DNA of 64,000 bases, from positions 1 to 64,000 of the forward strand of contig JANMMZ010000029.1 in assembly GCA_031373665.1 (NCBI GenBank), written 5' to 3'. This document shows positions 1-7,272 of the stretch, piece by piece. The stretch is from M3007 sp031373665 (lineage in GTDB: Bacteria > Bacteroidota > Bacteroidia > Chitinophagales > Saprospiraceae). The first letter of the stretch is position 1. Each line of letters starts with the position of its first letter. Made by a program: the position numbers and the translations under genes. The notes under the pieces were generated by a model. The model did no database searches, was not told where the DNA came from, and worked only from the letters and a program-made list of their open reading frames with translations.

Positions 1-327
1 AACATCCCGGGCTGCTGCAAAAACTCCAAGCACATTGCCTTTATCATCTTTGTAAACGGAAGCATTGTATAACACATCGGTAAGATTACCATTCTTATGT
101 TTTATCGTTAGTGGATAATCTGCCACAAAACCTTTTTCAAAGACCTGCTGATAACCCTCTTGTGCTTTTTGCGGTTCGGTAAAATAATTGGAGAAATCCG
201 TGTCTATCAATTTTTCCCGAGGAACACCTGTAACTTTTACCGATGCCTCATTCACATCTAAAATCTTTCCCGCGACACTGATGGTAACAAGCGGGTCTAA
301 ACTTGCTTCAATCAAACTTCGGGCATA
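1..327 (-). repeat. Intragenic direct repeat, copy 1 (PAS domain duplication)
   Basis: This stretch is nearly identical to 741-1067 at a constant offset of 740 bases, with only scattered substitutions. Both copies encode the same PAS domain of one sensor protein. The high nucleotide identity indicates a recent tandem duplication or gene conversion. Confidence 0.9.
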
Positions 328-492
328 TTGGGATGCTTGTTTTTGTTCGGTTACATCCAAATTAGTTCCTACCACCCATTGAGCCTGACCGACAGCATTT
401 ATTCGTACGGTTTCTATAGATTTTATAAAACACTGCATACCATCATTTGCCCGGTAAATTTTGAATGAACGATTGCTGGTAGCAATATTTTT
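1..492 (-). pseudogene. Downstream part of a multi-PAS sensor protein, out of frame with its 5' part
   Basis: Read on the minus strand, positions 492 to 1 stay open and encode a further PAS domain (KYxRSLIEASLDPLVTI type start, then the DVNEASVKVTG and GFVADYPLTIKHKNG blocks) preceded by the end of a PAS_3-like domain (VGTNLDVTEQKQ). This is the natural continuation of the gene at 423-1304, but it lies in another frame. Inserting one A in the A-run at 488-492 (T-run on the plus strand) restores a continuous protein. The gene runs off the left edge, so a histidine-kinase domain may follow outside the window. It is either a real frameshift or a homopolymer sequencing error. Confidence 0.75.
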
Positions 493-1304
493 ACTGTATC
501 CTGTAATATTTTTTCTTGAGCTGCAAGGTCTTCCGGTGCCACGGCATTGCTCCAGGTTGAATACTCTATTAATCCATCGGCTGTTGGAGCTACGCCATAA
601 ATACGAAACATCTGTGCATCCCACCTAATTTTATTTGTAATCACATTCCATTCCCAAACACCTACTCCTGATGCTGTAGTGGCCAAACGGATGCGCTCTT
701 CACTGGCCTGCAATTTTTCTTGTGCTTCTTTTGCACCGGTAACATCCCGGGCTGCGGCAAAAACGCCGAGCACATTGCCTTTATCATCTTTGTAAATAGA
801 AGCATTGTATAACACATCGGTAAGATCACCGTTCTTATGTTTTATCGTTAGTGGATAATCTGCCACAAAACCTTTTTCAAAAACCTGCTGATAACCCTCT
901 TGTGCTTTTTGCGGTTCGGTAAAATAATTGGAGAAATCCGTGTCTATCAACTTTTCCCGAGGAACACCCGTAACTTTTACCGATGCCTCATTCACATCTA
1001 ATATCTTTCCTGCGGCACTGATCGTAACAAGCGGGTCTAAACTTGCTTCAATCAAACTTCGGGCATACTTAGCAATAATTAACTCTGCTGCCCGTTTTTC
1101 TTTTTCTTCATCCTGATACGCAAGCTCTTTATCGGCAATGCTTAACTCGGCAGCCCGTTTCCCTTTCTCTTCATCCTGAAAGACAAGCTCCTTCTGAAGC
1201 AAAATTAATTCAGCGGAAAGTTTTTCATTAGCTTCCTTTTGAGTGGCAATTTCTTTGCGGGCAAGGGTTAATTCATCTTCTTTCAATTCTTTTATTTTAG
1301 CCAT
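423..1304 (-). CDS. PAS-domain sensor protein, N-terminal part, truncated by a frameshift
   Basis: The 293-residue product starts with about 75 residues of charged coiled coil containing heptad-like repeats around EEKEKRAAEL. A PAS domain follows at about 78-195 (LIEASLDPLVTISAAGKI, DVNEASVKVTG), and then the first half of a PAS_3-type domain (VGVWEWNVITNKIRWDAQ). The last 20 residues do not fit the family: they are frameshifted after the A-run at 488-492. The start is the ATG at 1304. It lies 41 bp downstream of the response regulator gene at 1346-1810 on the same strand, so sensor and regulator probably form one operon. The role is inferred to be cytoplasmic signal sensing. No kinase domain is visible in the window. 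Confidence 0.8.
   Translation of the reverse strand: MAKIKELKEDELTLARKEIATQKEANEKLSAELILLQKELVFQDEEKGKRAAELSIADKELAYQDEEKEKRAAELIIAKYARSLIEASLDPLVTISAAGKILDVNEASVKVTGVPREKLIDTDFSNYFTEPQKAQEGYQQVFEKGFVADYPLTIKHKNGDLTDVLYNASIYKDDKGNVLGVFAAARDVTGAKEAQEKLQASEERIRLATTASGVGVWEWNVITNKIRWDAQMFRIYGVAPTADGLIEYSTWSNAVAPEDLAAQEKILQDTVKILLPAIVHSKFTGQMMVCSVL
741..1067 (-). repeat. Intragenic direct repeat, copy 2 (PAS domain duplication)
   Basis: Partner of the copy at 1-327. It encodes residues of about 79-188 of the sensor protein at 423-1304. The repeat ends just after the codons for the KYARSL block, where the coiled coil begins. Confidence 0.9.
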
Positions 1305-1345
1305 CTTCTGTTTTTATAAATTTCTTTTGTTATAAATTTTATTCA

Positions 1346-1810
1346 TTAATCTATCAAACTATTATCTACAGTAAGCACAAAATTTGCTCTCGAAGGTTGT
1401 GCTATTTCATCTTGAGCAATGAGCAATAAAGTATGATAAATGATTTTCTTAAATTGCGCAAAATCCGATGGCTTGCGGATAAAATAATGGGCCCCGCTTT
1501 CATGCAATAAGTTCACCACCTCTTGCTCGTAAGAGGTCGAGAAAATAATTACCGGAAGTTCTTTTAGATTTTCGGTTTGTTTAATTTCAGATAAACATTC
1601 GAAGCCATTCTTGCGTGGCATATTAATATCCAGAAACAAAACATCAATACGCTCATGTGATGTGCCGTCAAGATAAATCATTAGTTGCTCGCCATCGCGA
1701 ACTGTAGTCAGGTTTGTTTTTATCAGCAATTCATCCAAAGATTCTTTAAAGAAAATACAATCATCCGTATCATCATCTGCAAGCAGGATATTAAGGCGTT
1801 TTTTATTCAT
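1346..1810 (-). CDS. Single-domain response regulator (CheY/Rcp1 type)
   Basis: The 154-residue protein is a lone receiver domain. It shows the acidic cluster D12-D13-D14, the phospho-acceptor D61 in LFLDINMP, the Ser/Thr of IIFSTS at 91-93 and the conserved Lys of IRKP at 113. There is no output domain, so it probably passes phosphate to or from a partner histidine kinase. The MPRKNGFECL block is typical of Bacteroidota Rcp1-like regulators found beside PAS kinases. Its ATG overlaps the stop of a decayed regulator fragment upstream (ATGA), and the PAS gene follows directly. Confidence 0.9.
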   Translation of the reverse strand: MNKKRLNILLADDDTDDCIFFKESLDELLIKTNLTTVRDGEQLMIYLDGTSHERIDVLFLDINMPRKNGFECLSEIKQTENLKELPVIIFSTSYEQEVVNLLHESGAHYFIRKPSDFAQFKKIIYHTLLLIAQDEIAQPSRANFVLTVDNSLID

Positions 1811-2009
1811 CGTTTATAATTTAATTTTTCAACCGTTTTGTTAAGAGCATTATGAATTGCCTTTTTAAGCACTTCCATCATATTTTGCTCATAAATAAGA
1901 TTCTTCGGTAAAGAAATTGTTAATACAACCACAGTAAGCATTTTCAGCACTTCATTTTCTTTTATTTCAGCAAGCATTCAAAGCCACTTTTGCGATGCAC
2001 AATCAAATA
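1807..2009 (-). pseudogene. Decayed second response regulator (C-terminal relic)
   Basis: Translation upstream of the intact regulator gives HRKSGFECL in one frame and, after a one-base shift, AEIKENEVLKMLTVVVL followed by SLPKNLIYEQNMMEVLKKAI. This lines up with MPRKNGFECLSEIK and PVIIFSTS of the intact regulator next door. Upstream of this block the frame is closed by stops and the acidic cluster is gone. The remaining 56-codon open stretch (ATG at 1977, TGA at 1807-1809) overlaps the start of the intact gene as ATGA. It could still be translated and couple translation, but it lacks a phosphorylatable core. Confidence 0.6.
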
Positions 2010-2208
2010 AATAAAAATAATATATTTATTTTCACTCAAACTTCCCATCTTTTCACTTAAATAGCCCCATTAGCGTGAAAAGATAGTTGAACAAAGCCTA
2101 CGGCAACCGCTCCGCCCAACACTAATCCCGCACAAATATACATACATACTTTATCTTTAGCGCATTATTAATTTTTAAATTTTGCGCGTTATGCCAAAAA
2201 AAAATTAA

Positions 2209-2339
2209 AGGACTGGCTGGACGGAAAAGCCCTATGATTGGCTGTTTGAAGGCAACACCAAAGGAGAACCCATTTCAGTCAAAGCCGTACAGTATGCCGT
2301 GCGGGATGTAATGCGCCCCATAAGTTGGAAAAACAATTG
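2209..2339 (+). pseudogene. Fragment of a tyrosine recombinase (integrase)
   Basis: The short open stretch reads EKPYDWLFEGNTKGEPIS followed by VKAVQYAVRDVMRP. This resembles the segment of Bacteroidota phage/integron-type tyrosine recombinases (KPxxWLFEG...G..S.RSVQ) that lies just before the HxxR box. Neither the catalytic Arg, the HxxR box nor the Tyr is present, and stops or junk lie on both sides. It looks like the remnant of a mobile element at the left side of the accessory region. The rest of 2010-2363 is AT-rich and shows nothing else. Confidence 0.5.
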
Positions 2340-2363
2340 TAAAAAAGTATTTAAAGATTCTTT

Positions 2364-2534
2364 TCATTTCCTATTTTTTACAAAGTCAAAAATAGCACCA
2401 ACCGCAGCACCTATAGCTAATCCCATTGCGATGCTTAAAGACGTATTTCCAGAATACTTTTCATAGACTACAGCGCATAAGAGTCCAAGTGCTGCCCCAA
2501 TGCCTATACCATTTTCTGATTTTTTATTTTGCAT
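2364..2534 (-). CDS. Small glycine-rich membrane protein
   Basis: The ATG at 2534 gives 56 residues. A TTG four codons upstream would overlap the preceding gene. The protein has two hydrophobic stretches (GIGIGAALGLLCAVVY and LSIAMGLAIGAAVGAIF) with Gly spaced every four residues, as in glycine-zipper membrane proteins, and a basic C-terminus. It starts 4 bp after the stop of the DUF5367 gene, so it is the last gene of the AraC-linked operon. The function is unknown. Confidence 0.65.
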   Translation of the reverse strand: MQNKKSENGIGIGAALGLLCAVVYEKYSGNTSLSIAMGLAIGAAVGAIFDFVKNRK

Positions 2535-2538
2535 TTTG

Positions 2539-2916
2539 TTAGGCAATTTTAAATTTCCAATAAAAGTAAATAGTCAACATATTGATTAATCCAAGCACGT
2601 AAAGTAAAGGATAACTAAAAAAACTTTGATAGCTTCGTCCACTCGGAATTTCCAAAAGTGGCACTGTTATGAGTGCATCAAGCAAAAAGGCTATGATTAC
2701 CACAGTAAAGCCAATCGTTAAGCCGTGGTCTTTGTTGCCGTTTTTATAATAAATATATGCGCCCAATGTTGCAAAGGGGATAATAAGTATGCCCACAATT
2801 GATGCTTGCAGATTCAACGAATCTTTGATAGTTGGCATACTACTTAGCACGGCAAATGCAATAAAGATAAATAACCACACTAATGTGCCTGTTAAAATTA
2901 CTCTCTTTTTGTTCAT
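2539..2916 (-). CDS. DUF5367-like four-helix membrane protein
   Basis: The 125 residues carry four hydrophobic segments (about 8-26, 36-57, 69-92, 102-122) and almost no soluble part. Length and pattern (SSMPTIKDSLN after helix 1, DALITVPLLEIP, SYPLLYVLG) fit the DUF5367 family of small integral membrane proteins, often found with AraC-type regulators and NmrA-type reductases in Bacteroidota. It lies 13 bp downstream of the DUF1772 gene in the same operon. The role is unknown; an inner-membrane location is inferred. Confidence 0.7.
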   Translation of the reverse strand: MNKKRVILTGTLVWLFIFIAFAVLSSMPTIKDSLNLQASIVGILIIPFATLGAYIYYKNGNKDHGLTIGFTVVIIAFLLDALITVPLLEIPSGRSYQSFFSYPLLYVLGLINMLTIYFYWKFKIA

Positions 2917-2929
2917 TTTAATTATTTTT

Positions 2930-3454
2930 TTAGTGATTAAAGCTACTGCCCACTGTTCTAACCAAACAAGCCAGTATCAATAGCAAAAAAGAAACTGTTG
3001 AAGTTATCGTTCGAATGAAGTGTAGATTGGTCCATTTTACCTCAAATTTATCACGTAAAATTTTAGCATCATCTATACTTATTTCAGCCAAATTGGTTTT
3101 TTCTAATAAAATATTTAATGGTATATTCCCAGTCATTGTCACAACAAAAACACCCAGAAAATACAATATAGATGCACCAACTATTGCCCAAAACATAAAA
3201 CCATGATTGGATTTATACAAGTAAGCGGACAAAGGGGATAGGAATATTGGGCTAATAATGACAATATAAAACCACAGATTTATAATGGTTCTATTCATGT
3301 GTTGAAAAGATTGTAGGTAGCTAATATCATTGAGTCTGCCAATGCCTGGGGTTATGGCATTGGTCCAAGTAAAGAAAACGCCGGCTAAAAGCCCTGTGAA
3401 AAGTGTTGCCAATGCTAATACAACGGCACTTTTATCAATATTAACTATTTCCAT
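2930..3454 (-). CDS. DUF1772 (anthrone-oxygenase-like) membrane protein
   Basis: The 174-residue protein has four predicted membrane helices. The N-terminal LATLFTGLLAGVFFTWTNAITPGIGRL, the middle SFQHMNRTIINLW and the C-terminal WTNLHFIRTITSTVSF blocks are typical of DUF1772, whose fungal relatives are anthrone oxygenases. In bacteria the substrate is unknown. It is in an operon with an NmrA-like reductase (upstream) and DUF5367 (downstream), which suggests a small redox or detoxification pathway. The function is inferred from the family only. Confidence 0.75.
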   Translation of the reverse strand: MEIVNIDKSAVVLALATLFTGLLAGVFFTWTNAITPGIGRLNDISYLQSFQHMNRTIINLWFYIVIISPIFLSPLSAYLYKSNHGFMFWAIVGASILYFLGVFVVTMTGNIPLNILLEKTNLAEISIDDAKILRDKFEVKWTNLHFIRTITSTVSFLLLILACLVRTVGSSFNH

Positions 3455-3512
3455 TTTTGAATATTTTTTAATGATTTGGTAATTATTGCCAAAGCAATAA
3501 GTTTAAAAATTC

Positions 3513-4340
3513 TTAACCGTTCCATATCCCAGTTGCAGTAGTTTCTTTTACAAAATCTGTAAAATCTTTTGCTTTTCTACCCAGCACCTTCTCAATATCA
3601 TGCGTAATGCTGGCATTTCTGCCATCCAAAACTTCTGTGAAAAGATAATTGACTAACCAGATATAGCCTTGAGGTAATTGAAATTCTCTCAATAGTGTTA
3701 CATTCTCATCCAAAGTAAGCGATTGAAACTGTATATCTCTGCCAGTTGCAGTTGCTATCTCTGCAATGGCTTGTGGGAAGGTTAATAAACGAGGACCTGT
3801 CAATTCATATATTTGTCCAATATGTTTATCATTTAAAAGAGCGTCTACAACAACATCGGCAATGTCATCGGCATCTGTAAATGGCTCAAGTGCTTCGGCT
3901 CTTGGAAGAGCCACATAACCCGCAACTATAGGGTCTAAAAAAACGCTTTCACTAAAATTTTGATTAAACCAGCTCGCCCTTACAATAGTCCAGTTTTTTG
4001 CGGTATCCATGACGATTTGCTCACAAATTTGCGCCTCTTTTTCACCTCTTCCAGATAGCAAGACCATTTTTTGAACGCCCTTTTTATTGGCAAGTGTCGT
4101 AAATTTTTGAATAATTTCAATGGCACTTGGGATAGCCAAATCGGGCTGGAACGTAATATAAACTGTATCCATTTCATCAAGGGCACCTGCCCACGTTGCT
4201 GGGTTTTCCCAATCAAATGAGGGAGCTTCACTTCGTGAACCAATACGGATATTTTTATATCCTAACATGGTTAATCTTTCGACTACTCTGCGACCTGTTT
4301 TACCTTTTCCTCCAAGGATTAAGATTTGTTTCTCTTTCAT
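3513..4340 (-). CDS. NmrA-like NAD(P)-binding oxidoreductase
   Basis: Starting at the ATG at 4340, the 275-residue protein begins with a Rossmann motif, LILGGKGKTGRRV, close to the GxxGxxG of atypical short-chain dehydrogenases. It continues with YKNIRIGSR (adenosine-binding Arg), VLLSGRGE, IVRASWFNQNFSE and a C-terminal half like NmrA/HSCARG and NAD(P)H:quinone reductases. The open frame extends 44 codons further upstream into the regulator gene, but the ATG at 4340 sits directly before the Rossmann strand and is preferred. It probably acts on a quinone or aldehyde in the cytoplasm. The gene lies 79 bp downstream of the AraC regulator. Confidence 0.8.
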   Translation of the reverse strand: MKEKQILILGGKGKTGRRVVERLTMLGYKNIRIGSRSEAPSFDWENPATWAGALDEMDTVYITFQPDLAIPSAIEIIQKFTTLANKKGVQKMVLLSGRGEKEAQICEQIVMDTAKNWTIVRASWFNQNFSESVFLDPIVAGYVALPRAEALEPFTDADDIADVVVDALLNDKHIGQIYELTGPRLLTFPQAIAEIATATGRDIQFQSLTLDENVTLLREFQLPQGYIWLVNYLFTEVLDGRNASITHDIEKVLGRKAKDFTDFVKETTATGIWNG

Positions 4341-4419
4341 AATTAATTCTTTTTTAAAATGCGTTAATGAACAGTGCAAAGGTGCAACTCCATATTTTAC
4401 CACATTTGTCCGAAAAGAA

Positions 4420-5298
4420 TTAAGATTTGTTTGAAAGGAATTGATGTTTGATGTCATTGGGTCGAGCTCCAAATTTTTTCTGAAAAGCGTTTGAAAAAGA
4501 GCTTAAACTTTCATATCCTACAAACCAAGCTGTTTCTTGAACAGTCATATCGTTTTGGCTCAACAATTCATAAGCTTTGTTTAAGCGTTCTTCTTGCAGA
4601 AACTTAAAAACTGGAATACCAAAAAGTTCTTTAAAGTTCTTTTTAAGTTTATTGTTATTAAGCCCAATGAGTTTTGATAATTCGCTCAATGAAGGAGGCT
4701 TGGCAATGTTGCTTACAATAATTTCTTTTGCTAGAAAAAGTTTATTTTTGTCTAACGCTGTTAAATAATCAACTTTATCCGAAGCAAGAAAGGCGAAAAA
4801 ATGCGACAGTAATTCATTTACTTGACTTTTTAGAAACATATGACGTGTACTTCCTTTGTATTGGGTGGTCATAATTTTCTGAACTGCATTTTGCATATCA
4901 GGTGTCATGTAAAAACTGGGGCCTTCTACAAAATTTGCTTTGGGGTTTATAAGTTGAGGTAAATACTCATTAAAAATCTCACGTTCTGCTTCTGGTAAAA
5001 TATGCAAATTCTTTAATTTTGAAAAAATGCTAATAGATTGTAACGGTTTATTAGGTTCTATTTTGTGCGAAAACTCAACCTTGCTATTTCCGAAAAATGA
5101 TATTACAATGCCTGTTGTATTTTTTACTATTTTAGTCTTACTTTCATATTTTATTTCCAATTCTACATTACCAGAACCATAGAAAGCAAAGCCAACAGCA
5201 TCTCCGTCAATTTCGCATTTTTGAACAATCGTTTTTTCGGCATTTGATTGCTCAATTAGAACGATGTAGTTGTTTATTTCTATGATATCTGTTGTCAT
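4420..5298 (-). CDS. AraC-family transcriptional regulator
   Basis: The 292-residue protein has an N-terminal sensory part of about 190 residues without a clear family and a C-terminal AraC/XylS DNA-binding domain (about 190-288). Both helix-turn-helix units are visible: PPSLSELSKLIGLNNNKLKKNF and, at the end, MTVQETAWFVGYESLSSFSNAF plus KKFGARPNDIK. It is the first gene of a minus-strand operon with an NmrA-like reductase, DUF1772 and DUF5367 proteins and probably controls it. The upstream palindrome at 5352-5566 separates it from the DUF1801 unit. Confidence 0.88.
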   Translation of the reverse strand: MTTDIIEINNYIVLIEQSNAEKTIVQKCEIDGDAVGFAFYGSGNVELEIKYESKTKIVKNTTGIVISFFGNSKVEFSHKIEPNKPLQSISIFSKLKNLHILPEAEREIFNEYLPQLINPKANFVEGPSFYMTPDMQNAVQKIMTTQYKGSTRHMFLKSQVNELLSHFFAFLASDKVDYLTALDKNKLFLAKEIIVSNIAKPPSLSELSKLIGLNNNKLKKNFKELFGIPVFKFLQEERLNKAYELLSQNDMTVQETAWFVGYESLSSFSNAFQKKFGARPNDIKHQFLSNKS

Positions 5299-5351
5299 TA
5301 TTTGTTATTAAATTCTTGGGTTGGTGTCATGTTGTATTGTTCTAAAATAGC

Positions 5352-5566
5352 CACTAACGCCCGATCCCGAAGGGATTGCGGCGCAACGAGCAGGGCTTTG
5401 TGCAGGTTCCGTCCGCCCACAACCGCTGCTGATTGAAAATATAAAGTTGAAATTAAGAACTAAAGTTCAAAGTTGTTTGTCAAGCCCGAACCACAGATTG
5501 GATTTGCAATTGGCTGATGTTTGTTTGTCAAGCCACACTTGCACAAAACCCAATGTTAGCGGGTCG
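5352..5566 (-). repeat. attC-like imperfect palindrome, site A (3' of the DUF1801 gene)
   Basis: Outer ends are CACTAACG (5352-5359) and TGTTAGCGGG (5555-5564). Inner arms are GGGCTTTGTGCAGG (5393-5406) and CTTGCACAAAACCC (5539-5552), which pair at 12 of 14 positions. The loop of about 130 bases is not palindromic. The layout (outer core, spacer, inner arm, loop, inner arm, outer core) matches integron attC sites, though it is longer than most. A small GC-rich palindrome is inserted between the left outer core and the inner arm. Confidence 0.6.
5360..5388. repeat. Small GC-rich palindrome nested in site A
   Basis: A 29-base insert contains ATCCCGAAGGGAT and the arm GCGGCGC, and ends in AACG, repeating the AACG at 5356-5359 just before it. 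The same sequence in full palindromic form occurs at 6199-6234. It is therefore a mobile REP-like unit or part of one. Confidence 0.6.
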
Positions 5567-5582
5567 TTGTTATACATTACTC

Positions 5583-6026
5583 TTATTCTCTACAAGCACA
5601 TTCGTGATTCTCGTTTATGTATTTGATTGTCGCTTTACTTAACTTCTCTAATGTGTCAAGGTTAAGGTCAGACAACTTTTTGAAGTAGATACAGGCTTTA
5701 CCCATTTTATATTTCCCCAATTTATCAAGCAGTTGTTTATTGTCATTTCCTGGTGCAGAAACATAAAGTGAGAATTCGGCTTTTCTCGGTGAAAAGCCAA
5801 TTAACATAGAGTCACCTTCGTGTCCGCTAGCATACTTGTAATGATAACTTCCAAAACCTATCATAGTCGGTCCCCACATTTTTGGCTCAAAGCCTGACCA
5901 TTTTTTCATTAGGTCAATAAGGAGATAACTATCTTGTTTTTTTTGTTCGTTTTCAACAAATGAGTTTATGAAGTCGATTACGTTGACTTCTGTCTCTGTC
6001 GTTTTAGTTTTTGTTGCCATATTCAT
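5583..6026 (-). CDS. DUF1801 (YdhG-like) domain protein
   Basis: The 147-residue cytoplasmic protein consists of one DUF1801 domain (about 25-140). It has the family hallmark around MWGPTMIGFGSYHYKY and GFSPRKAEFSLYV, then KLGKYKMGKACIYFKKL and a C-terminal ATIKYINENH. The fold is known (YdhG/Frataxin-like), but the biochemical role is not established. The gene stands alone between palindromes A and B and is the content of one cassette-like unit. Two ATGs (6026, 6020) are two codons apart; the outer one is used. Confidence 0.85.
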   Translation of the reverse strand: MNMATKTKTTETEVNVIDFINSFVENEQKKQDSYLLIDLMKKWSGFEPKMWGPTMIGFGSYHYKYASGHEGDSMLIGFSPRKAEFSLYVSAPGNDNKQLLDKLGKYKMGKACIYFKKLSDLNLDTLEKLSKATIKYINENHECACRE

Positions 6027-6060
6027 GCTTTGTTTAGGAGTATAGTGCCGTTTTACAATG

Positions 6061-6424
6061 CCCGCTAACGCCCGATCCGCTTGGCAAAGTTACAAAAAAA
6101 TCGAGCGTAGCGAGAAGTTTTTTTGGAATTTTGCCAAGCGGACAGTTGCACGCAGTCCCTTCGGGGCGGCGTGCGGCTGTCCGCGAAGCGGATCGGGCGT
6201 TGCGCCGCGATCCCGAAGGGATTGCGGCGCAACGTATAGGGCTTGTGGCAGGTGGGATATTTTATACCGTCCAGCCTGGAACCGCCGCCCAATTGAAAAT
6301 ATAAAGTTTAAGTTAACAACAAAAAGCCAAGTAGATATTCGTCTGCCGGAACAAAAGTACAGCGATGCAAACAGCCGAAGTTTCAACGTCCAGCCCCACT
6401 TGCAGCAATACCAATGTTGTGTGC
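6061..6424 (-). repeat. attC-like imperfect palindrome, site B (3' of the 6445-6867 gene)
   Basis: Outer ends are CCCGCTAACG (6061-6070) and TGTTGTGTGCC (6415-6425 region). Inner arms are GGGCTTGTGGCAGGTGGG (6239-6256) and CCCCACTTGCAGCAATACC (6394-6412). The same GGGCTTG start and CCAATGTT end occur in site A. A 164-base palindromic element is inserted directly after the left TAACG, as in site A. No convincing gene lies in 6027-6444. The open frames seen there are products of the palindromes. Confidence 0.6.
6071..6234. repeat. Nested multi-hairpin element inside site B
   Basis: Several palindromes are stacked. CGCCCGATCCGCTT (6069-6082) pairs with AAGCGGATCGGGCG (6186-6199). CCGCTTGGCAAA (6077-6088) pairs with TTTGCCAAGCGG (6130-6141). 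A third hairpin has CGGACAG and CTGTCCG arms around GCACGC/GCGTGC. The right end GTTGCGCCGC (6199-6208) pairs with GCGGCGCAAC (6224-6233). The element ends with AACG, the bases that precede it at 6067-6070. It is a REP/MITE-like unit able to form a large cruciform. Confidence 0.65.
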
Positions 6425-6444
6425 CGTACTTCTTCGCTTCAAAG

Positions 6445-6867
6445 TCAGATTTTGTCTGTATTGAAGTTTGCCCAAACTATTTTTCTGTCAACCATTGTGA
6501 ACCTTAGAAAGTGATTATAAATGGTCTCCACCTTAAAATCGGGTTCTAACACAAGCCACCAGGTTTTATTGTCGTCCTTTAATGATACTGCCGTTAGAAA
6601 ATACATTTCTTTGATTTCGTCTAATGTCATTTCCCATTGTGTGTTTTTATATTTCTGATACGCTAATTCATAAAGATTTTTCATTACAGAATTATAGTCA
6701 ACTGCAAAGTGTTTTATACTTTCAATTTTGTCATCAATACTTTGGTTGCTATCATCAGCAGAAATTACTAACTCAACTTTATTGTTTGGTACAATATTGT
6801 CCACAAGTCCAAACCACTCTTTGTCTTTTCTTTTATACTCAATATTTCCAAAAGGCTCAATTCTCAT
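6445..6867 (-). CDS. Small soluble protein of unknown function
   Basis: The 140-residue protein is acidic, without signal peptide or membrane segment. It is rich in aromatic residues (KEWFGLVD, NKTWWLVLEPDF, RFTMVDRKIVWANF). The opening MRIEPFGNIEYKRKDKEWFG and the central helix (ESIKHFAVDYNSVMKNLYELAYQKY) recall small immunity-type or DUF proteins from cassette and polymorphic-toxin loci, but I cannot assign a family. It is the single gene between palindromes B and C. Nothing toxin-like sits next to it. Confidence 0.65.
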   Translation of the reverse strand: MRIEPFGNIEYKRKDKEWFGLVDNIVPNNKVELVISADDSNQSIDDKIESIKHFAVDYNSVMKNLYELAYQKYKNTQWEMTLDEIKEMYFLTAVSLKDDNKTWWLVLEPDFKVETIYNHFLRFTMVDRKIVWANFNTDKI

Positions 6868-7124
6868 TCTTTGTCAGTTTTAGTTATGTGTCGTGCTGCT
6901 CAAAAGTTTTTGTCAAGGTTGTAGTGATTGTCAAATCGTTTACTGTGTCCGCTTGCTTATGACTTGAGCAAAAGTCACCCGATACTAAAGCCAAAGAACA
7001 AAAAATGTACAAAAGCCGAACAAAGAACGTCAAGCCGATGTGGGCTTTGGGTCAAGTCAAACCTAAATGATAAAGAACATTTTTTACTGTCGCCCCAATG
7101 GTGGTGAAACTGTTGGGCAGTATG
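6868..7124. other. Non-coding leader of the 6445-6867 gene
   Basis: This 257-base stretch between site C and the ATG at 6867 has no convincing gene. It would be the 5' leader of the cassette-like unit and must hold its promoter, but I see no clear -7 element. Confidence 0.4.
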
Positions 7125-7272
7125 GCACATAACGTTTTCGGGCTTGGCGAAGGTGGCGACTTTCACCATCCCGATCGTAATCGGGATTGATGCGGAGAAC
7201 CAATCTTTGATTAACCACAAATGTGTCTGGTGAGCACTGAACCGCCACTTTTGCCAAACCGCTGTTAGGTGC
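7125..7272 (-). repeat. attC-like imperfect palindrome, site C (3' of the defence operon)
   Basis: Outer ends are GCACATAACG (7125-7134) and TGTTAGGTGC (7263-7272). Inner arms are GGGCTTGGCGAAGGTGGC (7140-7157) and CCGCCACTTTTGCCAAACC (7242-7260). The loop carries a small hairpin, ATCCCGAT/ATCGGGAT. The minus-strand right core, GCACCTAAC, fits the attC RYYYAAC rule, and at 148 bases the site is near the upper end of known attC lengths. Confidence 0.65.

Noticed and set aside
3980..4243. A second minus-strand frame inside the NmrA-like gene
   Set aside because: It lies fully within the coding frame of the reductase, whose protein matches a known fold.
6058..6507. Open frames on both strands across palindrome B that look like Arg/Pro-rich proteins
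   Set aside because: They are products of the GC-rich nested hairpins (the same residues recur in forward and reverse), without start signals or family matches.
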